Below are positions 1-5,813 of a DNA stretch of 13,309 bases, one piece after another (position 1 is the stretch's first letter; each line of letters begins with the position of its first letter). A model generated the notes under the pieces. It had not been told where the DNA came from and searched no databases. It saw only the letters and a program-made list of their open reading frames with translations. The DNA is from Opitutus sp. GAS368 (GTDB lineage: Bacteria; Verrucomicrobiota; Verrucomicrobiia; Opitutales; Opitutaceae): positions 1-13,309 of the forward strand of contig CAMAXB010000049.1 in assembly GCA_945862035.1 (NCBI GenBank), read 5' to 3'. The translations under genes and the position numbers were made by a program.

Positions 1-821
1 TCCCAGTCGAGGTTGAGCAGCGCGAAGGTCTCCTGGATGAACTCCTTGACCGTGTGGGTCTCATTGGTCGCGACCACATAATCGTCCGGCGTATCCTGCT
101 GGAGCATGACCCACATCATCTCGACGTACTCCTTGGCATAGCCCCAGTCGCGCTTCGCGTCGAGGTTGCCCATGTAGAGGGAGTCCTGCAGGCCCAGCTT
201 GATCCGGGTGGCCGCTCGGGTGATCTTGCGGGTGACAAAGGTCTCACCGCGGCGGGGGCTCTCGTGATTGAAAAGGATGCCGCTGGACGCGTGAAGGTTG
301 TAGCTCTCGCGATAGTTCACCGTCAGCCAGTGGGCGTACATCTTGGCGCAGCCGTAAGGCGAACGGGGCCAGAACGGGGTTTCCTCGGTTTGCGGCACCT
401 GCTGAACCTTGCCGAACATCTCGGAGGAGGAGGCTTGGTAGAAACGGCACTTCTTGACGAGACCCGCCTCGCGGATCGCCTCGAGGATGCGGACGGAGCC
501 GAGACCGACGACGTCGCCCGTGTACTCCGGGATGTCGAACGAGACGCGGACATGGGACTGGGCGCCGAGGTTATAGATCTCGTCCGGCTGCAGTGCGTAG
601 AGCAGCTTTACCATCTGCACGGAGTCGGCGAGATCGCCGTAGTGCAGATGGAGTCTGACGCCGTTCACATGCGGGTCGCGATAGAGATGGTCGATGCGGC
701 TCGTGTTGAAGGTGGAGGCGCGGCGGATAACGCCGTGGACCTCGTAGCCCTTGGACAACAGCAATTCGGCGAGGTAGGAACCATCCTGTCCCGTGATGCC
801 GGTGATCAGCGCTTTTTTCAT
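1..821 (-). CDS. gmd: GDP-mannose 4,6-dehydratase, 3' end beyond the left edge
   Basis: Converts GDP-D-mannose to GDP-4-keto-6-deoxy-D-mannose in the cytoplasm, the first step toward GDP-L-fucose, GDP-rhamnose or related surface sugars. The minus strand reads open from an ATG at 821 to the window edge, giving 273 residues; family members are about 340-370 long, so the C-terminal substrate-binding part is missing only because of the window boundary. The start begins MKKALITGITGQDGSYLAEL, which carries the NAD(P)-binding Rossmann glycine motif (residues 8-14). The short-chain dehydrogenase active site is intact: SSSEMFG (131-137) with Ser132 and Glu134, and YGCAK (156-160) with Tyr156 and Lys160, at the family's usual numbering. 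FNHESPRRGETFV (184-196) is a further family signature. It is divergent from the gene at 931; the 109 bp between (822-930) must hold both start regions but show no clear promoter. A GDP-fucose synthase gene often lies beside gmd, but that would be outside the window. Confidence 0.96.
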   Translation of the reverse strand, partial: MKKALITGITGQDGSYLAELLLSKGYEVHGVIRRASTFNTSRIDHLYRDPHVNGVRLHLHYGDLADSVQMVKLLYALQPDEIYNLGAQSHVRVSFDIPEYTGDVVGLGSVRILEAIREAGLVKKCRFYQASSSEMFGKVQQVPQTEETPFWPRSPYGCAKMYAHWLTVNYRESYNLHASSGILFNHESPRRGETFVTRKITRAATRIKLGLQDSLYMGNLDAKRDWGYAKEYVEMMWVMLQQDTPDDYVVATNETHTVKEFIQETFALLNLDW

Positions 822-930
822 GGTTTAAACGGGAACGGTACGGAAACGCCGTCCGGGGGTGCAAGTCTTTGCTCGGCGCGGATTCACGACAAGCTTGCCG
901 GGGAACTCCGGAGAGCCCCACCCTCTTCCC

Positions 931-1458
931 ATGGAAATTGTTCTGATCGCCGCCCAATCGCTTGACGGGTTCATCACCCGGCACGATACCCCCGGGGCGG
1001 GATTCACCTCAGCGGAGGACAAGGCTTGGTTTCCTGGTGTGCTCCGGGAATTCGACGCCAGCATCCTTGGGGGGGTGACCTATCGGGCGGAGCGATCCCT
1101 GTTTCTCACCAATCGCAAGCCGGGACGGCGCCGGGTGGTGCTGACCCGGCAGCCGGAGGCCTTCGCCGAGGATGCCATGGCCGGCATCCTCGAATTCACC
1201 GCCGAGTCCCCCGCCGCGCTGGTCCAGCGCCTGGCGGCCGCCGGCCACCGCCGCTGCGCCCTGCTCGGAGGCGGAGAAATTCACCGCCTCTTCCTCGCAG
1301 CCGGCCTCGTGGATCAACTGTGGATCACGGTGGAGCCACGGCTCTTTGGCTCAGGCACGCCGCTGGTGGGCGGACGCGTGGACATTGCACTGACCTGGCT
1401 CAGCACTCAATCGCTCGGCGCGAGCACCCAGCTTCTGCGCTATGCCGTTCGGCGCTAG
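931..1458 (+). CDS. RibD C-terminal / dihydrofolate reductase-fold family protein
   Basis: A 175-residue cytoplasmic protein with the fold of the RibD reductase domain and dihydrofolate reductase, a family of NAD(P)H-dependent reductases. The N-terminal strand MEIVLIAAQSLDGFI (1-15) is the typical opening of this family. ILGGVTYRAE (45-54) matches the usual GRxTYE-like segment, and LGGGEIHRLFLAAGLVDQLW (112-131) followed by EPRLFGSGTPLV (135-146) is the family's C-terminal nucleotide-binding signature. The deaminase half of RibD is absent, so it is a stand-alone domain; true substrate unknown (riboflavin, pterin and antibiotic-resistance-like roles have all been suggested for relatives). The frame is open from an ATG at 859, but residues encoded before 931 do not look like the family and the ATG at 931 puts the first strand at the N-terminus, so 931 is preferred. 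No good Shine-Dalgarno sequence is visible. Downstream lies a gene-free stretch with terminator-like hairpins. Confidence 0.88.
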   Translation: MEIVLIAAQSLDGFITRHDTPGAGFTSAEDKAWFPGVLREFDASILGGVTYRAERSLFLTNRKPGRRRVVLTRQPEAFAEDAMAGILEFTAESPAALVQRLAAAGHRRCALLGGGEIHRLFLAAGLVDQLWITVEPRLFGSGTPLVGGRVDIALTWLSTQSLGASTQLLRYAVRR

Positions 1459-1472
1459 AGCCGAAAATCGAC

Positions 1473-1499
1473 GAATTCCCCTCTTTTACGGGGAAATTC
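1473..1499. terminator. Hairpin just after the RibD-like gene
   Basis: GAATTCCCC (1473-1481) and GGGGAAATTC (1490-1499) form an inverted repeat with an 8-nt loop. The inner six pairs TTCCCC/GGGGAA are perfect; the outer arm needs one bulged A. It begins 15 nt after the stop codon at 1458. There is no T run behind it, so it would be at best a weak or Rho-assisted terminator, or a transcript-stabilising 3' stem. Confidence 0.35.
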
Positions 1500-1505
1500 A
1501 GGTGA

Positions 1506-1519
1506 TTTTTGGCCAAAAA
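1506..1519. repeat. Perfect 14-bp palindrome TTTTTGGCCAAAAA
   Basis: The sequence TTTTTGGCCAAAAA is fully self-complementary about a GGCC centre. It lies 47 bp after the RibD-like gene in the AT-rich island. A perfect palindrome without a loop favours binding of a dimeric protein over an RNA hairpin, but no gene start lies immediately beside it, so its role is unknown. Confidence 0.5.
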
Positions 1520-1813
1520 ACGCGGATTTATCCCTGATTTACTTCCTGAAGCCTTCGCGCCGAACCTCGTCTTCTGGGTTACAGTTGAGGGGCTGGTCGC
1601 CTCGAAGCACGGGGGCGTGCAGCCGATCGGGCTCTTTGGGCGAAAGTCCGTTAAATTCGGCTCATTTTCGTCTTTTTTTGGGCATTTTACCGTAGTTTTC
1701 ACGATTAAATCACTTTTTCCCGTGACTTATTTCTGAAGGGGAGCAGCCCGAATAAGCTACCTTTTGCGGGGATTTCGCTCAGCTCCCTGTAGCCCGCGCC
1801 TGCGGATTAGCCT

Positions 1814-1846
1814 GACTCGCGAAAATGACTATTTTCAGTCTTTTTT
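1814..1846 (+). terminator. Candidate intrinsic terminator in the AT-rich island
   Basis: On the plus strand GACT (1814-1817), a 3-nt bulge CGC, then GAAAAT (1821-1826), loop GACT, ATTTTC (1831-1836) and AGTC (1837-1840) form a two-part stem of ten pairs, followed at once by TTTTTT (1841-1846). The stem is AT-rich, so it is weaker than a classical terminator. It would stop plus-strand transcripts about 60 nt before the convergent cysH 3' end, either read-through from the RibD-like gene or an independent short RNA. Confidence 0.45.
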
Positions 1847-1905
1847 GATTAAATTGGGGCTAAAAACGGCGAAAACAGGCCGAAATAGCTGAAAATCACC
1901 CTTGT

Positions 1906-2619
1906 TTAGATCGAGAAGTCACCGCGACCAGAAGGTTCGTGTAGGCCGCACTCGCGCTTGAGCCCGCCGAAGCGCGTCGCTTCCTCCTGCATACCCGGTT
2001 CAAACTTGGAAGTGCTATGCCAGTCCCCCACTGATATGTAACCTTGCTCCCGGAGGGGATGGTAAGGCAGGGCGTGATCCGTGAGGTAGCGATGGACCTG
2101 ACGATTGTCCCAATCAAGAATGGGGAGGATCTTTACCAGGGAGTTCTGGGGCTGCACGAACGGCAGTACGGTGCGGGTGGAGGCTTGCGATCGGCGGAGG
2201 CCGGCCAGCCAGGCGGTGGCCCCCAGTTCGCGGACGGCGCGGTCCATCGGCTCGATCTTGTTGACGGCGTTGTAGTGCTTCAGGCCCTCGAGCCCCGCCT
2301 CCCACCGCTTACCGTGGAGGGCCTCCTGCTGAGCGGCTGTTGTCGTGGGGACGTACGTATTGAGGTTGAGCTTCAGGCGATCGGTAAGGTCGCGGGCAAA
2401 ACGATAGGTCTCGGGAAAGAGGTAGCCGGTATCGACAAAGATCACCGGGATCGCTGGGGCGATGCGGGTCACGAGGTGCAGCATCACGGCCGACTGAATG
2501 CCGAAGCTTGTCGTCAGAACGAGGCCCCGGCCAAAGGTCTCCACCGCCCATTGCACCCGGTCCTGCGCGGAGATCGATTCGAGATCAACGGCGGGGGAAG
2601 CATGTAAAGCAACGGACAC
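1906..2619 (-). CDS. cysH: Phosphoadenylyl-sulfate (PAPS) reductase
   Basis: Cytoplasmic enzyme of assimilatory sulfate reduction that reduces PAPS to sulfite with thioredoxin or glutaredoxin as electron donor. The 237-residue product is near the usual length (about 240). The PP-loop-type nucleotide motif TTSFGIQ (36-42), VDTGYLFPETY (62-72), WLAGLRRSQASTR (137-149), ILDWDNR (167-173) and the catalytic RECGLHEP (222-229, Cys224) are all present. The paired cysteines that hold the 4Fe-4S cluster of APS reductases are absent (Cys224 is the only cysteine), so this is the cluster-free PAPS type, like the E. coli enzyme. The start is GTG at 2619; no in-frame ATG lies nearby and no clear Shine-Dalgarno is seen. 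A 24-bp dyad lies 11 bp upstream and may be an operator. Neither the sulfurylase nor the sulfite reductase genes are in the window, so it stands alone here. Confidence 0.95.
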   Translation of the reverse strand: MSVALHASPAVDLESISAQDRVQWAVETFGRGLVLTTSFGIQSAVMLHLVTRIAPAIPVIFVDTGYLFPETYRFARDLTDRLKLNLNTYVPTTTAAQQEALHGKRWEAGLEGLKHYNAVNKIEPMDRAVRELGATAWLAGLRRSQASTRTVLPFVQPQNSLVKILPILDWDNRQVHRYLTDHALPYHPLREQGYISVGDWHSTSKFEPGMQEEATRFGGLKRECGLHEPSGRGDFSI

Positions 2620-2629
2620 GGGAATAAAA

Positions 2630-2653
2630 TTACTTAGTTTATGTACTCAGTAA
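2630..2653 (-). promoter_or_regulatory. Candidate operator upstream of cysH
   Basis: TTACTTAGT (2630-2638) and ACTCAGTAA (2645-2653) form an inverted repeat with eight of nine positions paired and a 6-bp spacer, in an AT-rich patch (2621-2660) that stands out from the GC-rich surroundings. It sits 11 bp upstream of the cysH GTG at 2619, so a bound dimer would cover the promoter or transcript start. The form resembles sites of Rrf2-type or other small winged-helix regulators of sulfur genes, but which protein binds cannot be told. No regulator gene is in the window. Confidence 0.5.
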
Positions 2654-2793
2654 AGTTAAAAGCCTCGAATCACCCACCGCTCGCAGAGAACCAAATGACC
2701 ATCAATGGTCTACGATTCCTGCATCAGGCTGCCGTGGCTGCCGCAGGGCTGGCCTAACCCCGTGTGTCAATCGGACGTAAGCCATCGATCCCC

Positions 2794-2808
2794 GGGCTCG
2801 GCGAGCCC
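2794..2808. repeat. GC-rich hairpin behind valS, possibly REP-like
   Basis: GGGCTC (2794-2799), loop GGC, GAGCCC (2803-2808) is a perfect six-pair stem 26 nt beyond the valS stop codon on the minus strand. No T run follows in either direction, so it is not a classical intrinsic terminator. The compact, perfect GC stem in a 3' intergenic position is typical of dispersed REP-like palindromes; only a genome-wide count can show this. The rest of 2654-2834 shows no gene, only a small dyad GACCAT/ATGGTC at 2697-2710. Confidence 0.4.
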
Positions 2809-2834
2809 AGCTACACCGAACCACTGAGCACCGA

Positions 2835-5561
2835 TCAGAGTGCTTTGACCAGTCGGTCGATTTCGGCTTGCTTGGCGCGGAGGTCGGCCAGTTGTTTGCG
2901 GGCGCCATCGAGCACGGCCGGGGGCGCCTTGCTGACGAAGGCCTCATTGGCGAGGCGGGCCTCGGTTCCGGCAATGTGCTTGGCGAGGGACTCGAGCTCC
3001 TTCGTCAGACGGACTTTTTCCGCCGCGGCGTCCACGGTCGACGCGAGATCGAGGTAGAACGTGCCGAGCGGAGTGACGACTGCCGGGGCGCCTTCCACCG
3101 CGGCGCGGCGGGAAATCTCGGAGGCACCGACCATGCGGGAAATCTTGGCGGAATTCATTTCCACCAGGGCCCACTCGCGGTCCTCGGCGAGCACGAAGAA
3201 GCGGACGTCGCGCCGGCTCGCGAGATTGTAGTCGGCCTTGAGGGCGCGGGTGCGCGAGACGGTTTCTTTGATGCGGCCGACCGAGGCGGCGGCGGCGAGA
3301 TCGATCGGGAGGCTACGCATGGCATGGGCGGGCGCGATGGGGGAAGCGTTCTCGATGCGCGTATCCTGGATGAAGGTACCCGCCGCGCCGTAGCCGAGCT
3401 GGTTCCACAATTCCTCGGTGATGAAAGGAATCACCGGGTGGAGCATGAGCAGCGTCTGGCGCAGGACGAGGTCCTGGATCGCGAGGCAATTAAGTTTGGT
3501 GTCTTCGGCCTGGAGCTTCGACTTGGAGACCTCGACGTACCAGTCGCAGAAATCATTCCAGAAGAATCCGTACAAGGCTTGCACGGCGGCGCTGAACTCG
3601 AACTGGGCAAAGCAGCGATCGACCTCGCGGGTCGTGGACAGCATGCGGTCGAGGATGGCGTGATCGTCGGCGTCGAACTTCGACGCGTCGAGCCGGCCGA
3701 TGATGGCCTCGAGCGACGAGTTGTCCCCCGCGGGTCCGCTCATCTGGCGGAAGCGTGAGGCGTTCCAGAGCTTGTTGCAGAAGTTCTTGCCGCTCTCGAT
3801 CCGGTCTTCCTGGAAGCGGATATCCTGGCCCTGCGGGGCGATCGAGATGATGCCGAAGCGCAGGCCGTCCGCGCCGTACTTGGCGATGAGGTCGAGCGGG
3901 TCGGGCGAGTTGCCGAGGGACTTCGACATCTTGCGGCCCTGCGAGTCGCGGATGATGCCGGTGAAGTAGACGTCGCGGAACGGGATGCGGCGCTCGATGG
4001 GCTCACCCGGGCGGACGAACTCGAGCCCGGCCATGATCATGCGGGCGACCCAGAAAAAGATGATGTCGGGTCCGGTCACGAGGGTCGACGTCGGGTAGAA
4101 GGCGTCAAAGCCGGACTTGTCCATCTCGGCGCGGTCGGGCCAGCCCATGGTCGCGAACGGCCAGAGCCAGGAGGACGCCCACGTATCCAAGACGTCGATC
4201 TCCTGCTCCCAGTTCTCTGGATCGGCGGGGCCGGCGAGGGAGACATGGACCTTGGTCGGATCGGCGATGTCGGCGGGCGTGAGCCGGTCGCGGTCGAGGC
4301 CCCTGCGGTACCAGACGGGGATGCGATGGCCCCACCAGAGCTGGCGGCTGATGCACCAGTCCTGAATGTTTTCGAGCCAATGCAGATAGACCTTGGACCA
4401 GCGCTCCGGGTGGAAGCGGATGTGGCCGTCGCGCACGGCGGCCTTGGCCTCCTCGACTTTCGGATAGCGCAGCCACCACTGCCAGGTGAGGCGTGGCTCG
4501 ATCGGCACATCGGCGCGCTCGGAGTAGCCGACATTGTTGGCATGGGCTTCCTCGCCCACGAGGGCACCGAGCTCAGCGAGAAGCTCGGCCGCCTTTTTGC
4601 GGCCGGCGAAGCGGTCGAGACCGGCCAGGCCGGGACCGGCGAGCTCGTTGAGGGTGCCATCGGCGTTGAGGACGTCGATGGGCGCGAGCTGGTGGCGCGT
4701 GCCGACCTCGAAGTCGACCTTGTCGTGCGCGGGCGTGATTTTGAGCGCGCCGGAGCCGAATTCCTTGTCGACGGCGGCATCGGCAATGATCGGGATCGGT
4801 GTGCGGTTGAGCGGACGCCAGACCTTCTTCCCGATGAGATCGGTGTAGCGCGGGTCCTCGGGGTGAACAGCGATGGCCACGTCACCCGGGATGGTCTCGG
4901 GACGGGTCGTCTTGACCGTAATGAATTCGCCCGGGCGGTCGACCAGCTCGTAGCGGACCTGATAGAGGGTGCCGTTGACCGGCTTCATGATGACCTCCTC
5001 GTCGGAGAGGGCGGTCAGGGACACCGGGCACCAGTTCACCATGCGCTTGCCGCGGTAAATGTTACCGCGCTTGAAAAGCTCGACGAAGACGCCAAGGACG
5101 CGCTCGGAGTAGGCCGGGTCCATGGTGAACTGGGTGCGGTCCCAGTCGCAGGAGGCGCCGAGGCGGCGGAGCTGCTCGAGGATGATGCCGCCCTTCTCGT
5201 GGCGCCATTCCCAGACCTTCTCGATGAACTTTTCGCGGCCAAAGTCGTGGCGCGTCTTCTTCTGCTTGCGGAGCTCGCGCTCGACCACGGTCTGCGTGGC
5301 GATGCCGGCGTGGTCGGTGCCGGGGATCCAGAGGGCGGACTTGCCCTCGAGGCGGGCGCGGCGGATGAGGATGTCCTGAATGGTGTTGTTCAGCACGTGG
5401 CCCATGGTCAGGACGCCGGTGACATTGGGCGGAGGGATCACGATGCTGTAGGGCTCGCGGCCGGCGACGACCTTGCCCGCGAAGGCACCCGCCTGCTGCC
5501 AGGCGGCGTACCACTTCTTTTCAACGTCGCGGGATTCGTAGCTCTTGGTGATCTCAGCCAT
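2835..5561 (-). CDS. valS: Valyl-tRNA synthetase
   Basis: Class I aminoacyl-tRNA synthetase that charges tRNA-Val in the cytoplasm and edits mischarged threonine. The product is 908 residues. Order of parts: Rossmann catalytic core with IPPPNVTGVLTMGH (42-55), GTDHAGIATQ (81-90), the CP1 editing domain with TTRPET (218-223) and KITPAHD (274-280, Asp280 the likely editing aspartate), the second core half with GRKMSKSLGN (542-551), the anticodon-binding domain from about 630 to 780, and the C-terminal coiled-coil arm (about 842-908). The HIGH motif reads TMGH: the first histidine is threonine (codon ACC), all else intact. The frame is open upstream to an ATG at 5711, but those 50 residues are proline- and arginine-rich, lie partly in an intergenic repeat and do not match the family; the ATG at 5561 begins MAEITKSYESRDVEKKWYAA, the normal ValRS N-terminus. 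No strong Shine-Dalgarno sequence. Divergent from glnD. Confidence 0.97.
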   Translation of the reverse strand: MAEITKSYESRDVEKKWYAAWQQAGAFAGKVVAGREPYSIVIPPPNVTGVLTMGHVLNNTIQDILIRRARLEGKSALWIPGTDHAGIATQTVVERELRKQKKTRHDFGREKFIEKVWEWRHEKGGIILEQLRRLGASCDWDRTQFTMDPAYSERVLGVFVELFKRGNIYRGKRMVNWCPVSLTALSDEEVIMKPVNGTLYQVRYELVDRPGEFITVKTTRPETIPGDVAIAVHPEDPRYTDLIGKKVWRPLNRTPIPIIADAAVDKEFGSGALKITPAHDKVDFEVGTRHQLAPIDVLNADGTLNELAGPGLAGLDRFAGRKKAAELLAELGALVGEEAHANNVGYSERADVPIEPRLTWQWWLRYPKVEEAKAAVRDGHIRFHPERWSKVYLHWLENIQDWCISRQLWWGHRIPVWYRRGLDRDRLTPADIADPTKVHVSLAGPADPENWEQEIDVLDTWASSWLWPFATMGWPDRAEMDKSGFDAFYPTSTLVTGPDIIFFWVARMIMAGLEFVRPGEPIERRIPFRDVYFTGIIRDSQGRKMSKSLGNSPDPLDLIAKYGADGLRFGIISIAPQGQDIRFQEDRIESGKNFCNKLWNASRFRQMSGPAGDNSSLEAIIGRLDASKFDADDHAILDRMLSTTREVDRCFAQFEFSAAVQALYGFFWNDFCDWYVEVSKSKLQAEDTKLNCLAIQDLVLRQTLLMLHPVIPFITEELWNQLGYGAAGTFIQDTRIENASPIAPAHAMRSLPIDLAAAASVGRIKETVSRTRALKADYNLASRRDVRFFVLAEDREWALVEMNSAKISRMVGASEISRRAAVEGAPAVVTPLGTFYLDLASTVDAAAEKVRLTKELESLAKHIAGTEARLANEAFVSKAPPAVLDGARKQLADLRAKQAEIDRLVKAL

Positions 5562-5650
5562 GATAAATCGTAGGAACCGGCGAGCGAACCACCCGGGGCG
5601 GCGGCTGGCAAGTGCGGGGTTGGGATCGGGGGACGGCCGGCGGGGGGTCA

Positions 5651-5743
5651 GAGGATGGGACGGAGAGGACGGATGGGACTTATGAATGGGTCGGGTGCAC
5701 ATCCGTCCCATAGGGTCCCATCCGTCCTATCTGTCCCATGCTC
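5651..5743. repeat. Imperfect inverted repeat built of nonamers, between valS and glnD
   Basis: The left arm 5655-5679 and the right arm 5715-5739 match as reverse complements at 23 of 25 positions; allowing one more mismatch the pairing extends to 5651 and 5743 (26 of 29). Within each arm a 9-bp period is visible: on the right GTCCCATCC, GTCCTATCT, GTCCCATGC, and the complementary GGATGGGAC-type units on the left. The 35-bp centre holds a further ATGGGTCGG / CCGTCCCAT pair at 5686-5694 and 5703-5711. An open frame runs through it in phase with glnD and another in phase with valS, which would lengthen both annotated proteins falsely. It looks like a lineage-specific intergenic repeat; a role as a regulatory hairpin for the divergent pair is possible. 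Confidence 0.8.
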
Positions 5744-5813
5744 CGTGCCCCCGATCCTCCCAGCCGCGCCGCTCTTGCACGGGCGCGGGAATCGCCTTCA
5801 ATCGGCATTTTCC

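Larger units (their letters stand above)
1459..1905. other. Gene-free AT-richer island between two convergent genes
   Basis: About 450 bp with no convincing protein. It is clearly richer in A+T than the flanking genes and holds many short A and T runs. Two short open frames exist here (plus 1509-1736, 75 codons; minus 1400-1702, 100 codons), but neither gives a recognisable protein, the minus one overlaps the real gene ending at 1458, and their composition is low in complexity. Visible structure: a hairpin at 1473-1499, a perfect palindrome at 1506-1519, a near direct repeat of an ATTTTC(A)GTC-plus-T-run unit at 1664-1680 and 1831-1847, and a hairpin followed by a T run at 1814-1846. It may hold a small RNA, a decayed mobile element or only terminators; the sequence alone does not decide. 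Confidence 0.6.

Noticed and set aside
54..965. Plus-strand open frame of 303 codons over the gmd gene
   Set aside because: It is antisense to gmd, whose motifs and frame are intact, and it shows no family features; long antisense frames are expected in GC-rich genes.
1509..1736. 75-codon plus frame in the AT-rich island starting MAKKRGFIPDLL
   Set aside because: No family recognised, no ribosome binding site, and its second half merely reads T-rich repeats as Phe and Ser. Kept as non-coding.
4245..5573. Plus-strand open frame of 442 codons opposite valS
   Set aside because: Antisense shadow of valS, rich in Gly, Ala, Asp and Val with no domain. valS carries all catalytic signatures on the other strand.
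5655..5743. Possible CRISPR array from the repeated GTCCCAT units
   Set aside because: The units are 9 bp with no spacers of constant length and there are no cas genes; it is a tandem/inverted repeat.
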